Part shown: positions 26,963-35,842 of the stretch, piece after piece | Layout of the letters: each line of letters begins with the position of its first letter | Numbering within the stretch: position 1 is the stretch's first letter | Assembly: GCF_001713395.1 (NCBI RefSeq) | Contig: NZ_CP016450.1 | Location: 1,550,001-1,614,000 of the forward strand | Reading direction: 5' to 3' | Length of the DNA: 64,000 nucleotides | Origin: Sinorhizobium sp. RAC02 | Lineage (GTDB): Bacteria > Pseudomonadota > Alphaproteobacteria > Rhizobiales > Rhizobiaceae | Notes under the pieces: model-generated | The model's database searches: none | Seen by the model: the letters and a program-made list of their open reading frames with translations, nothing else | What the model was told of the DNA's origin: nothing | Translations under genes and position numbers: made by a program

Positions 26963-28147
26963 ATGACGCAGCCGCAATCCGGCACCTCCGGCCCAGTGGA
27001 AAGCATCCACTGGCGGTCTCTCATTGCTGCCGTCGCCGCCATTTCCGCAGTCGGTATCGCCATCGGCCTCGGGCTTCCGCTGCTCTCCATCATCATGGAA
27101 AAGCGCGGCATTTCCTCGACGTTGATCGGCATCAACTCCGCCATGGCCGGTATTGCCGCCATGGCGGCTGCGCCCTTCACCACCCGGCTTGCGCATGCCT
27201 GGGGTACGTCGACGACGATGCTGCTGGCGATCCTGCTCTCCGCCATCAGCGGCCTCGGCTTCTACTATATCGAGAATTTCTGGCTGTGGTTCCCGTTGCG
27301 TCTGGTGTTCCACGGCGCGATCACCACGCTGTTCATCCTGTCCGAATTCTGGATCAATGCCGCCGCCCCGCCGCGCCGGCGCGGGCTCGTACTCGGTATC
27401 TACGCGACCGTGCTGTCGCTCGGCTTCGCCATGGGTCCCCTGCTCTTCTCGATTCTCGGCAGCGACGGCGTCCTGCCCTTTGCCGCCGGCGCAGGCATCA
27501 TCCTGCTTGCGGCGATCCCGATCTACATCGCGCGCGGGGAAAGCCCGGTCATCGACGAGAAGCCGGAACTGCATTTCATGCGCTACGTGCTTCTCGTGCC
27601 GACGGCGACGGCGGCCGTCTTCATCTTCGGCGCGGTGGAAGTCGGCGGGCTCTCGCTCTTCCCCATCTACGGCATTCGTGCGGGCTTCACAGAGCCGCAG
27701 GCGGCCCTGCTGCTCACCATCATGGGGATCGGCAACATGGCGTTCCAGATCCCGCTGGGAATGCTCTCAGACCGCATGAAGGATCGCCGGAGCCTGCTGA
27801 CGATCATGGCCGTCATCGGCCTTGTCGGCGCGCTCTCGCTGCCTCTGGTGTCACAGAACTGGCTATTGATGGCCATGGTGCTCTTGGTGTGGGGCGGCTG
27901 CGTCGCCGGCCTCTATACGGTGGGTCTCAGCCATCTCGGTTCGCGACTCGTCGGTGCGGACCTCGCCGCAGCCAATGCCGCCTTCATCTTCTGTTACGCG
28001 GTCGGCACGGTTGTGGGTCCGCAGGCGATCGGCGCTGCGATGGATGTCTCGGGTAATGACGGTTTTGCCTGGGTAATTGCCGCATTCTTCGGCTTTTACC
28101 TGGCACTTTCGCTTGGTCGGATCGTTTTCAGACCGAAACGGGGTTGA
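26963..28147 (+). CDS. MFS transporter
   Basis: A 394-residue major facilitator with twelve hydrophobic segments. GIGNMAFQIPLGMLSDRMKDRRS carries the inter-domain basic loop, and PPRRRGLVLGIYATVLSLGFAMGP the helix 4-5 region, resembling the YcaD/efflux branch. The substrate cannot be read from sequence. It starts 13 bp after the NUDIX gene. The likely rpmG promoter overlaps its stop codon. Confidence 0.9.
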   Translation: MTQPQSGTSGPVESIHWRSLIAAVAAISAVGIAIGLGLPLLSIIMEKRGISSTLIGINSAMAGIAAMAAAPFTTRLAHAWGTSTTMLLAILLSAISGLGFYYIENFWLWFPLRLVFHGAITTLFILSEFWINAAAPPRRRGLVLGIYATVLSLGFAMGPLLFSILGSDGVLPFAAGAGIILLAAIPIYIARGESPVIDEKPELHFMRYVLLVPTATAAVFIFGAVEVGGLSLFPIYGIRAGFTEPQAALLLTIMGIGNMAFQIPLGMLSDRMKDRRSLLTIMAVIGLVGALSLPLVSQNWLLMAMVLLVWGGCVAGLYTVGLSHLGSRLVGADLAAANAAFIFCYAVGTVVGPQAIGAAMDVSGNDGFAWVIAAFFGFYLALSLGRIVFRPKRG

Positions 28148-28223
28148 CTTTTCGGGCGCGATTTGTAGTTTCCGCCCAGATTTAAGCCGCAGAGCAGACT
28201 GGCTGTCCGCGGCTTCGTTTTTT
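28144..28223 (+). promoter_or_regulatory. rpmG promoter and terminator-like leader hairpin
   Basis: TTGACT (28144-28149) and TAGTTT (28166-28171) with a 16-bp spacer overlap the MFS stop codon. Downstream, AAGCCGC (28184-28190) pairs with GCGGCTT (28209-28215) and is followed by TTTTTT (28218-28223), 18 bases before the rpmG ATG. This could be the MFS terminator or an attenuator within the rpmG leader. Confidence 0.5.
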
Positions 28224-28240
28224 ATAAAGGCAGGACGACC

Positions 28241-28408
28241 ATGGCCAAGGCTACCACCATCAAGATCAAGCTGCTGTCGACGGCCGACACCGGTTTCTTC
28301 TACGTTACCACGAAGAACAGCCGTACGATGACGGACAAGATGACCAAGACGAAGTACGACCCGGTCGTCCGCAAGCACGTCGAGTTCAAGGAAACCAAGA
28401 TCAAGTAA
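28241..28408 (+). CDS. rpmG: 50S ribosomal protein L33
   Basis: A 55-residue L33 reading [20 protein letters not shown] at the start and [10 protein letters not shown] at the end, a perfect family match in length and sequence. It lacks the zinc-binding CxxC pairs, so it is the zinc-independent type. RBS-like AAAGGCAGGA lies at 28226-28235. A strong terminator follows at 28432. Confidence 0.97.
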   Translation: MAKATTIKIKLLSTADTGFFYVTTKNSRTMTDKMTKTKYDPVVRKHVEFKETKIK

Positions 28409-28431
28409 TCTTGGGAGCCGATCAGGTTCGC

Positions 28432-28466
28432 AAAGGCGCTGGATGGAAACATCCGGCGCCTTTTCT
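28432..28466 (+). terminator. Intrinsic terminator of rpmG
   Basis: AAAGGCGC (28432-28439) pairs with GCGCCTTT (28456-28463), extended by inner GGAT/ATCC pairing, and runs into TTTTCTTTT. It is 24 bp after the rpmG stop. Confidence 0.85.
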
Positions 28467-28508
28467 TTTGCGCCCGATGTCTGCAACCTTTTTCCGGCAG
28501 ATCGAATC

Positions 28509-28538
28509 AAAAACGCCGCCCCCTTGACGGGAGCGGCG
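28509..28538 (-). terminator. Intrinsic terminator (minus strand) of the candidate sRNA
   Basis: On the minus strand, CGCCGCTCCC pairs with GGGGGCGGCG (ten pairs, one G-U) around GTCAA, followed directly by five U. It is also close to the end of the rpmG transcript coming from the other side. Confidence 0.75.
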
Positions 28539-28640
28539 CTGAATGGGGGTCGGTCAGACACGACGACGGCACGAGGATTCCGTATTTGTCGCAGCTGACC
28601 GACCGACCCCACGACCCAGGAGATGCGGCGGACCTAGCAT
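28509..28640 (-). ncRNA. Candidate structured small RNA ending at a strong minus-strand terminator
   Basis: Read on the minus strand, a long stem brings together the arms at plus 28595-28610 (CTGACCGACCGACCCC on plus) and 28546-28557 (GGGGTCGGTCAG on plus), with smaller pairings inside. It is followed by a second hairpin at 28514-28538 (10-bp stem, GTCAA loop) and then UUUUU (28509-28513). That is the normal layout of a bacterial sRNA. The pleD stop is 460 bp upstream, so read-through alone is an unlikely explanation. The 5' end is a guess; no convincing promoter was found. Confidence 0.5.
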
Positions 28641-29100
28641 CATGGGGTAACCGGTTGTGCGGGCTTGTTTGCCGCCCATGAGTTGAGCATCGCGCGAAAA
28701 GGAAAAAAAATCAACGAATTATTAACGCTCAAACGGCGTGTCGTTGTCTCATAGTTAACCGCGGCGGTTGTGATTGTTTCAGCGGGTATCAGTTGCGTTC
28801 CGGATCACAACACTGGCGGCCGACGCTACGTCAACCTTGGAGCGAATGTCTTGCAACCTAAGCAAAATGCCGTGGTGTCACACGGGTAAATTGTACGAAA
28901 CACAACCCATTGATAAAGTTCGCCAAAAGAAAATAGTAGGATTATAGCCAGATTTCGCCACTTGCCCTGCCGCCAGGGAGCGAGAAAGCCCTCCATTGCC
29001 ATCGCAAGAACGCTTTGGGGCAACTGTCCGAATTTAAAGGCAAACGCCTAAGCTGCGAACGAGCCTGTGGACAAACTCACGGCAGAGCCAAAAAATCCAC
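28641..29100. other. 460-bp AT-richer interval downstream of pleD
   Basis: It contains an A/T-rich patch (28700-28735), a TATAAT-like element on the minus strand near 28946, and a 65-codon minus-strand frame opening at TTG (28826-29023) with no recognisable homology. I support no gene here beyond the possible 5' part of the small RNA. Confidence 0.45.
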
Positions 29101-30468
29101 TCAGGCCGCGGCCGCCACGACGCGGTTTCGCCCTGAACGCTTCGCCTCATACATTGCTGCATCCGCCCGCTTGAGCAAGGTCTCCGGCGTATCTCCCGCA
29201 GGCAACAGGGACGCAAGTCCGAGCGACGCCGTTATGGCCAGAGAGACATCCGTACCGGGAATACGGAACGGTTCACGCTCGACGATCGTGCGAAGGCGCT
29301 CCGCGACGCCCACGGCCATTTCCGCGGATGTATCCGGCATCACCAGCACGAACTCCTCGCCGCCGTAGCGGCAGGCAAGGTCGGCGCCGCGCACGGCGGA
29401 CCGGACGCGGTTGGCGAACTCGCGCAGCACGGCATCGCCGGCATCATGACCATAGGTGTCGTTGACCAGCTTGAAGCGGTCGATATCGGTGATGCAGACC
29501 GATAGCGGGCGGCCGCGCGCCGTGGCGCGGTCGATCAAGAGCTTCATATGCGTATCGAGATAGCGGCGGTTGTGCAGGCCGGTCAGCCCGTCCGTCACGG
29601 CAAGTTCGATGGTCTGGCGCACGCTGGCGCGCAGACGGTCGTTGCAGCGCTTGCGGCGGATCTGGGTGAGGCTGCGGGCAATTAGTTCGTTCGGATCGAT
29701 CGGCCGCATCAGATAGTCCGTCACGCCGAGATCGAGCGCGCGCACCACCAGTTCGTCATCGCCCTGCTCGGCGACCAGCAGGATCGGCAGGAAGCGCGTG
29801 CGCTCCAACGAGCGCAGCTGCGAGCACAGGCGCAACGGATCGTACGAGTCGAAATTGGCATTGACGATCACCAGCTCGAAATTGCTTTCAGCCGCCTGGA
29901 AGAGCGCTGCCTGCGGATCCGAAATGGAGGTGACATCGGCAATCGGCTTCAGCGTGCGGGCAATCCGCTCCTGCGAGCTGGCGCGCCCGTCGACGAGGAG
30001 AACATCGCCCGGCTCGTCGCCCAGGGAATCATCCAGCCCCTCTTCCATGGAAATGGCGCGTGCGGTGGCCGCGCGCATGCGCAGCTCGTCCGTCAGCGTC
30101 TTCAGGCGCACGAGGCTTTTCACCCGCGACATGAGCTGGAGGTCGTTGACCGGCTTGGTGAGAAAATCGTCGGCACCGGCTTTCAGGCCGCGGACGCGGT
30201 CGGATGGCTGGTCGAGCGCCGTCACCATGACTACAGGAATATGGGCAGTGCGCGGATTGGCCTTCAGGCGTTCGCAAACCTGAAAACCGTCGATGCCCGG
30301 CATCATGATATCGAGCAGGATGAGATCGACCTGCGTGCGCTCGCACATCGCCAGCGCATCGTAGCCGTTGTCGGCAGTCAGCACGTCGAAATATTCCGCA
30401 AGCAGCCGTGCTTCGAGCAGCTTCACATTGGCGGGAATATCATCGACGACGAGAATGCGCGCTGTCAT
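29101..30468 (-). CDS. pleD: PleD-type response regulator diguanylate cyclase
   Basis: A 455-residue REC-REC-GGDEF protein. The first receiver has phospho-acceptor Asp53 (LILLDIMMPG); the second (about residues 155-270) lacks an acceptor Asp, as in PleD. The cyclase domain has GGEEF at 369-373 and the inhibitory RxxD site RGAD at 360-363, so it should be active and product-inhibited. In Caulobacter PleD makes cyclic-di-GMP at the stalked pole under DivK-linked control. It lies 9 bp after divK and forms an operon with it. Confidence 0.96.
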   Translation of the reverse strand: MTARILVVDDIPANVKLLEARLLAEYFDVLTADNGYDALAMCERTQVDLILLDIMMPGIDGFQVCERLKANPRTAHIPVVMVTALDQPSDRVRGLKAGADDFLTKPVNDLQLMSRVKSLVRLKTLTDELRMRAATARAISMEEGLDDSLGDEPGDVLLVDGRASSQERIARTLKPIADVTSISDPQAALFQAAESNFELVIVNANFDSYDPLRLCSQLRSLERTRFLPILLVAEQGDDELVVRALDLGVTDYLMRPIDPNELIARSLTQIRRKRCNDRLRASVRQTIELAVTDGLTGLHNRRYLDTHMKLLIDRATARGRPLSVCITDIDRFKLVNDTYGHDAGDAVLREFANRVRSAVRGADLACRYGGEEFVLVMPDTSAEMAVGVAERLRTIVEREPFRIPGTDVSLAITASLGLASLLPAGDTPETLLKRADAAMYEAKRSGRNRVVAAAA

Positions 30469-30477
30469 TGGCCGGCC

Positions 30478-30849
30478 TCACGCGTCGCCGAGATAGGTTT
30501 TGATGGTCTCGATGAACTTCGGCACCGAAATAGGCTTGGAGACATAGGCCTCGCAGCCGCCCTGGCGGATACGCTCCTCGTCGCCCTTCATGGCGAAGGC
30601 CGTGACGGCAATCACCGGAATGACGTGCAGTTCGTCGTCTTCCTTCAGCCACTTGGTGACCTCAAGGCCGGAAACTTCTGGAAGCTGAATGTCCATCAGG
30701 ATCAGATCAGGTCGGTATTTTCGCGCAAGATCAAGGGCTTCCATACCATTCCTGGTCTGGATCGTGGTATATCCGGATGCCTCGATGAGGTCCCGGAAGA
30801 GCTTCATGTTCAGCTCGTTGTCCTCGACAATCATCACCTGTTTGGGCAT
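30478..30849 (-). CDS. divK: Single-domain response regulator DivK
   Basis: A 123-residue receiver starting [20 protein letters not shown] with Asp53 in [10 protein letters not shown] and Lys in YVSKPIS. It has no output domain. DivK relays signals from PleC/DivJ-type kinases to the CtrA pathway through DivL, and is essential or near-essential in rhizobia. ATG 30849 matches the family start; the longer upstream frame is spurious. pleD follows after 9 bp. Confidence 0.97.
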   Translation of the reverse strand: MPKQVMIVEDNELNMKLFRDLIEASGYTTIQTRNGMEALDLARKYRPDLILMDIQLPEVSGLEVTKWLKEDDELHVIPVIAVTAFAMKGDEERIRQGGCEAYVSKPISVPKFIETIKTYLGDA

Positions 30850-30990
30850 CGTGCGTCCCTGTTCCTCTCGCCGGCCTTGCAACCTTTTGGGAGATCGATA
30901 AGTTGCGGCAAAGCCGAAATCGCCCAGCCCGACTGCGAGTACGTTAGCGTCACTTGGTTGATTAAAAGGTAAATTTCCCGAGGAAAAACG

Positions 30991-31290
30991 ATGAAAAGCC
31001 AAAAAGATACACCCGCGACAGAAGACGCGGAGGCTACCGCCGTCGCCATCCTCGGTTGGCTTGCTGGCGAGCCCGAATTGCTCTCTCGTTTCCTGGCCCT
31101 GACCGGTGTCGCGCCCGCCGAGGTCCGCAACGCCGTGAACGATCCCGCTTTCCTCGCCGGCATCGTCGATTTCCTGATGGAGCATGAGCCGACATTGCTG
31201 GCGTTCAGCGCAGCGACGGGTGCGCAGCCGGAAGCGGTCGTGCGTGCCCACGCGATCCTTTCGGGCCCGTATGGCAGCAACGATTTCTGA
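30991..31290 (+). CDS. DUF3572 family protein
   Basis: A 99-residue acidic protein. [23 protein letters not shown] and [20 protein letters not shown] are the conserved helical blocks of DUF3572, which is restricted to Alphaproteobacteria. Function is unknown. It is divergent from divK (141-bp gap), a conserved neighbourhood I recall from rhizobia, and is followed by dinB. Confidence 0.9.
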   Translation: MKSQKDTPATEDAEATAVAILGWLAGEPELLSRFLALTGVAPAEVRNAVNDPAFLAGIVDFLMEHEPTLLAFSAATGAQPEAVVRAHAILSGPYGSNDF

Positions 31291-31413
31291 CCACCCGGCC
31301 CGAAAAGGCCGATGTGCGTATGCCTGTGCGTTGTCATGCATTCAGCCTCGGCGACTGTTGAGACTCGTGAACTTAAGCAGTAATGTCGCGATGTTCAATA
31401 TTTGTTCCCGATC

Positions 31414-32700
31414 ATGAGCACCGCGACCATGCATTTTCCGGGCTTCTGCCGCGACTGCCTGACCGGGCAGCCCGCCGGACTGCGCCGTTGCCGGGGCTGT
31501 GGCAGCCCGCGTCTCGTCTATCATGACGAACTCTACGACCTGACGCTCGCCCATATCGACTGCGACGCCTTCTATGCGTCGATCGAGAAACGCGACAATC
31601 CGGACCTTGCAGACAAGCCCGTCATCATCGGCGGCGGCAAACGAGGCGTCGTCTCGACGGCCTGTTATATCGCACGCGTCCATGGGGTTCGCTCAGCCAT
31701 GCCGATGTTCAAGGCGCTGGAAGCCTGTCCCAATGCGGTCGTCGTCAGGCCGGATATGGAAAAATACGTGCGCGTCGGTCGCGAAATCCGGACGATGATG
31801 CAGGAACTGACACCGCTCGTGCAGCCGCTCTCCATCGACGAGGCCTTCCTGGAGCTGAAGGGGACCGAGCGCCTGCATCACGATCCCCCTGCCCGCGTGC
31901 TCGCCAGATTCGCCCAGCGCGTCGAGAAGGAAGTCGGCATCACCATCTCGATCGGGCTTTCCTATTGCAAATTCCTCGCCAAGGTCGCCTCGGATCTCAA
32001 CAAGCCGCGCGGCTTTTCGGTCATCGGCGAAGCCGAGGCATTGGAATTTCTGCGCGAAAAGCCGGTGCGCCTGATCTGGGGCGTCGGAAAGGCCTTTGCC
32101 GAGACGCTGGAGCGCGACGGCATCCGCACCGTCGGCCAACTCCAGACCATGGAGGAAACCGACCTGATGCGCCGCTATGGCGTTATGGGCAAGCGGCTGT
32201 TCAATCTCTCCCGCGGCCAGGACGAGCGCGAGGTGCATCTTAACGATCCGGCGAAAAGCGTTTCGGCCGAGACCACCTTCTTCGACGACATTTCCGGCTA
32301 TGACGCGCTGGTCGCGCATCTGCGCCATCTCAGCGAGAAGGTCGCCGCGCGCCTGCGCAAGTCCGGCATTGCCGGCCATACGGTCGTGCTCAAGCTGAAA
32401 ACCGCCGACTTCAAGAGCCGGACGCGCAACCGCAAGCTCGAAGATCCGACCATGCTCGCCGACAAGATTTTCCGCACCGGCATGGAGCTTCTGCGCAAGG
32501 AAACGGACGGCACGAAATACCGCCTGATCGGCATCGGCGTCAGCGACCTTGCCGATCCCGGCCGCGCCGACCCGCCGGACCTCGTCGACCCCGCCGCCAC
32601 ACGCCGCGCGGCGGCAGAGGCCGCGATGAACACGCTGCGCGACAAATTCGGCAAGGCAAGCGTCGAGACCGGCTATACGTTCGGTAAAGGCCGGTCCTGA
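31414..32700 (+). CDS. dinB: DNA polymerase IV with N-terminal zinc ribbon
   Basis: A 428-residue Y-family polymerase. Ahead of the palm ([19 protein letters not shown], with catalytic Asp, and SIDEAFLEL with Asp-Glu) lies a four-cysteine ribbon, CRDC and CRGC, within the first 30 residues. This ribbon is common in rhizobial DinB proteins but absent from E. coli DinB. The little-finger domain is complete. A beta-clamp motif is not obvious at the C-terminus (YTFGKGRS). ATG 31414 is preferred to 31402. Confidence 0.94.
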   Translation: MSTATMHFPGFCRDCLTGQPAGLRRCRGCGSPRLVYHDELYDLTLAHIDCDAFYASIEKRDNPDLADKPVIIGGGKRGVVSTACYIARVHGVRSAMPMFKALEACPNAVVVRPDMEKYVRVGREIRTMMQELTPLVQPLSIDEAFLELKGTERLHHDPPARVLARFAQRVEKEVGITISIGLSYCKFLAKVASDLNKPRGFSVIGEAEALEFLREKPVRLIWGVGKAFAETLERDGIRTVGQLQTMEETDLMRRYGVMGKRLFNLSRGQDEREVHLNDPAKSVSAETTFFDDISGYDALVAHLRHLSEKVAARLRKSGIAGHTVVLKLKTADFKSRTRNRKLEDPTMLADKIFRTGMELLRKETDGTKYRLIGIGVSDLADPGRADPPDLVDPAATRRAAAEAAMNTLRDKFGKASVETGYTFGKGRS

Positions 32701-32709
32701 GCGCTTTCG

Positions 32710-33936
32710 TTACTCGAACAGGAAGTCCGCCGCCGTAAACTTCGACACCGTGATGTTGTCGACGATGATCTTGCCATGGCTGAAGGTGATGAGCACGTCG
32801 TCACCCGACTGGGTGATCTTCAGGTCGGAGAGGGAGTCGATCTTGCTGAAGTTGCGGAAATGGATCTTGTCCTCACCGTCCGTGAAGGCATTCACCGTGT
32901 CCGTGCCGAGATTCCTGTCGCTACGATCACGGAAGACGAAGAAGTCCTTGGTGCCCTTCGTACCGTAGAGCGTATCGTTGCCAACCTGCCCCTCCAGCCG
33001 GTCCTGTACGCCGCCGCCGCCTCTGATGACGTCATTGCCATCGCCGCCACGCAGATTGTTGTTCTTCGTGTTGCCGATAATGGTGTCGTTGGACCTGCCA
33101 CCAGAAACCTCCTCAATGTTCTTGAGTGTGTCCCGGTCGCCGAAACCATCGATCGCGTAGCCTTTCACCAGATCGACAAGCACCTTGCCCTTACCGCCCT
33201 GGTCGTAATCGCGCTGATACATGACACCGTCAAAATCGCCGCCGCCGCCATCGATGATATCGTTGCCCGCCAAGCCGGCGAATTCGTTGTCTCCATTCGA
33301 TCCGACAAACTTGTCCACATAGTTCGTGCCGTAAATACCCTCGACGTTCTTGAGCGTGTCCGTGAAGCCGAACGCATCGACCACCTTACCGGTGACCATG
33401 TTCACCGAAATGCCCTTGCTCGGCAGCCAACCGTGTTGGCGAGCACCCTCCGAATAATCGACCTCGTCCCAGTCAGCGCCACCGTCGTAGGTATCGGCTC
33501 CCATGAAATCCTTGATATAGTCGTCTCCAGCGCCAGCCGTGACTTTGTCGTTGCCCGCACCGGTCTCGATATCATCGCCCTTGGCAGTGCCCGTTATGGC
33601 GTCGTTGCCGGCAAGCAGGAGCCCCTTCGCCTCGTAGAGATTATCGGCGCGGAACGCATAGCCCCTGATCGCAAGGCCGGCGACCTTGTAGATTTCCTGC
33701 CCCAGTTCGTTGCGTGCGCTGACGCCGCTGATCGTGCCGCCGGTGATCAGGCCATCGCCGATCGTCAGGCCTGTACCGGTCAGCACCAGTTTCTTGGTCC
33801 AGCCGGCCTCTGTATCCGAGAACGTGAAAGTAACGGTTTTCTTGTCGCTGCTGACGGCAAGTTTATAATCATGCCATTCGGACAGAATGTCCCAAAAATA
33901 TTCCGTCGCAAACTTTGTATAGGTTACAGTGGCCAT
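32710..33936 (-). CDS. RTX-type calcium-binding protein (type I secretion candidate)
   Basis: A 408-residue protein. The C-terminal two thirds contain hemolysin-type nonapeptide repeats in three clusters (e.g. GTAKGDDIETGAGNDKV near residue 140, GLAGNDIIDGGGG near 235, LRGGDGNDVIRGGGG near 300). It ends with a terminal beta block and FLFE-like hydrophobic C-terminus typical of type I secretion signals. The first 110 residues form a beta-rich domain of unknown role. No ABC/MFP secretion genes are adjacent. The start ATG at 33936 has GGGGG about 8 bases upstream; the larger frame adds 14 unsupported residues. Confidence 0.88.
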   Translation of the reverse strand: MATVTYTKFATEYFWDILSEWHDYKLAVSSDKKTVTFTFSDTEAGWTKKLVLTGTGLTIGDGLITGGTISGVSARNELGQEIYKVAGLAIRGYAFRADNLYEAKGLLLAGNDAITGTAKGDDIETGAGNDKVTAGAGDDYIKDFMGADTYDGGADWDEVDYSEGARQHGWLPSKGISVNMVTGKVVDAFGFTDTLKNVEGIYGTNYVDKFVGSNGDNEFAGLAGNDIIDGGGGDFDGVMYQRDYDQGGKGKVLVDLVKGYAIDGFGDRDTLKNIEEVSGGRSNDTIIGNTKNNNLRGGDGNDVIRGGGGVQDRLEGQVGNDTLYGTKGTKDFFVFRDRSDRNLGTDTVNAFTDGEDKIHFRNFSKIDSLSDLKITQSGDDVLITFSHGKIIVDNITVSKFTAADFLFE

Positions 33937-34453
33937 TTGTTTTCCCCCTAAGATCGATCTCACGCCACCGGCTTCCACGCCAGAAGCGCAGAAACGATCA
34001 ATGCAATGATGGCAGACATGAGAATACTGAAACGAATGCTCCCCAATACCATGGAAATGCGCAACCTCGACTTCGTTAATAATACCTTACTAAAGTAAAT
34101 ATCGCTCAGCAAGAGTTTCGGCACGTTTTATTCGAATGCGAAAGAAAACACGGCGCTGCGCGACAGGAGAATGCACGGTCACTCTATGCGGCAGGTCGAA
34201 GACTATTCGCACGTCACCTCCCGCCCGCGTGATGGCGAAGAACTGATGCGCCGGCCACGCAAATCAGAAGTCACGAAAATGTGAGGCCGGTTTGCTCTGA
34301 AAATGGCGCGTATTTGCCGAATAAGCGGCGCCAGCCCCACGTTTTCCCCAGCATTGGCATGGCTAACAAACCCCGGCTGCCGGAAGCATAAATCTTCCTT
34401 AAACCGGATGCCTTACGCTTCCCGGCGGTTTGTATTGCGTACGGATGGGTCAC
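33937..34453. other. 517-bp divergent intergenic region between RTX and L,D-transpeptidase genes
   Basis: It is locally AT-rich around 34060-34140. A 37-codon frame at 34171 has AGGAGA only one base from its ATG and no recognisable homology. Promoters for both flanking genes must lie here, but no motif stands out. Confidence 0.45.
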
Positions 34454-35767
34454 ATGAAGTTTCGTATCGCCGCTGGCATGAGCATTCTGGGTCTAGTGCT
34501 GAGCTGCGGAACCGCGCTCGGCGGCACGCTCGAAGGTCCGCTCCAGATCATCGTATCGAAGGACCTGCAGGAGTTGAAAATCTATGACGGCGGGGTGGTG
34601 ATCGCCACGTCGCGCGTTTCCACCGGCAAGGCCGGCCATTCAACGCCGACCGGCATCTTCTCCATCATCGAGAAGAAGCGTACGCACTTTTCCAACCTCT
34701 ATGACAGCGCACCGATGCCCTTCATGCAGCGGCTGACATGGTCGGGTATCGCGTTGCACGCCTCCAACAGCGTGCCGTCCTACCCAGCCTCGCATGGCTG
34801 CGTGCGCCTGCCGAACGATTTTGCCAAGACGCTGTTCAGCACCACACGCCGCGGCGGTCACGTTCTGATCACCGACCGCGAGATCGTGCCGCAGCGGGTC
34901 CTGCACGCGGCCCTGTTCAAGCCTGTCGTCGTTCTGCCGGATACACCGCTGCTCTCGGAGGCGGGCTTGCGCCCGAGCCTGATCGAAGCCGGCGACAAGA
35001 GCGTCGAGGTTGCGATGACCGATCCGAAGCCGGAGGTCATGACCCCGGTCATCGAGCGGATGGAGCGCGACCCGATCCGCATTCTCATCACCCGCCGCGG
35101 CGAGCGCGAAATGATGATGGATCTCCAAGGTCTGCTGACGTCGCTCGGTTATGACGCCGGTGTGCCGGACGGGCTGCACGGCAAACAGACCGTGGCCGCC
35201 ATTCGTGCCTTCCAGCTTACGGAAGGCCTCACGGATGATGGCACCGTCACACCGGAACTCATCGCCGCCGTCTATGCCAAGGCCGGCAAGGGCACGCCGC
35301 CGAACGGCCAGATCCTCGTGCGCCAGAAATTCAAGCCGCTGCTGGAAGCGCCGATCACCATCCGCAATCCCGAAATCGCGCTCGGCACGCATTTCCTCAT
35401 CGCCCGCGCGGTCGATGCCGACAAGGGCACGGCGGAATGGTACGGCGTGAGCATGGACAACCAGCTCCCGAAGGCAACCCTGAAACGCCTCGGCATCGCC
35501 ACGGAAGCGGATGCCTCCGCATCGGACGCGCTCGCCAGTACACTCGACCGTCTCGATATCCCGGATGACACGCGGATGCGGATTTCCGGTCTGATGGGCG
35601 AAGGCGTCTCCCTCTCCATCTCCGACACCGACCTTGGCGGAGAGACCGGCAACGGTACGGACTTCATTACCGTGACCCGGAAGGTGCAGAAGGCGGAGGC
35701 CTCGGCTGTTCAAAGCGGCAAGAAGCCGAAGAAAAAGAAGCAATCGTCAATCACGGTCGTGAACTGA
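34454..35767 (+). CDS. L,D-transpeptidase with peptidoglycan-binding domain
   Basis: A 437-residue exported protein. It has a signal peptide (residues 1-24) with a possible lipobox-like LVLSCGT. The YkuD domain follows with His102 and the SHGCVRLP catalytic motif (Cys116). Later comes a PG_binding_1 domain near residues 220-280 (LQGLLTSLGYDAGVPDGLHG ... TVAAIRAFQ). It probably makes 3-3 cross-links or anchors proteins to peptidoglycan. The C-terminus is very Lys-rich (KKPKKKKQ). An alternative ATG is at 34445. Confidence 0.92.
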   Translation: MKFRIAAGMSILGLVLSCGTALGGTLEGPLQIIVSKDLQELKIYDGGVVIATSRVSTGKAGHSTPTGIFSIIEKKRTHFSNLYDSAPMPFMQRLTWSGIALHASNSVPSYPASHGCVRLPNDFAKTLFSTTRRGGHVLITDREIVPQRVLHAALFKPVVVLPDTPLLSEAGLRPSLIEAGDKSVEVAMTDPKPEVMTPVIERMERDPIRILITRRGEREMMMDLQGLLTSLGYDAGVPDGLHGKQTVAAIRAFQLTEGLTDDGTVTPELIAAVYAKAGKGTPPNGQILVRQKFKPLLEAPITIRNPEIALGTHFLIARAVDADKGTAEWYGVSMDNQLPKATLKRLGIATEADASASDALASTLDRLDIPDDTRMRISGLMGEGVSLSISDTDLGGETGNGTDFITVTRKVQKAEASAVQSGKKPKKKKQSSITVVN

Positions 35768-35842
35768 CGCGGGCAATGAGATCGGCTTTGGCACGGTCTC
35801 CTGCCTGAAGTAGTGTCGTGCGCAAGGTTTGAGGGAGGCATC

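Noticed and set aside
28826-29023. 65-codon minus-strand frame downstream of pleD with one hydrophobic stretch
   Set aside because: It needs a TTG start, has no clear ribosome site and resembles no family; the region looks non-coding.
30850-30990. CtrA-type binding site in the divK-DUF3572 promoter region
   Set aside because: TTAA-like half-sites occur but none shows the TTAA-N7-TTAA spacing, so no site can be claimed.
34171-34284. 37-codon frame preceded by AGGAGA upstream of the L,D-transpeptidase
   Set aside because: The ribosome site is only one base from the ATG and the product is polar, short and unrecognised.
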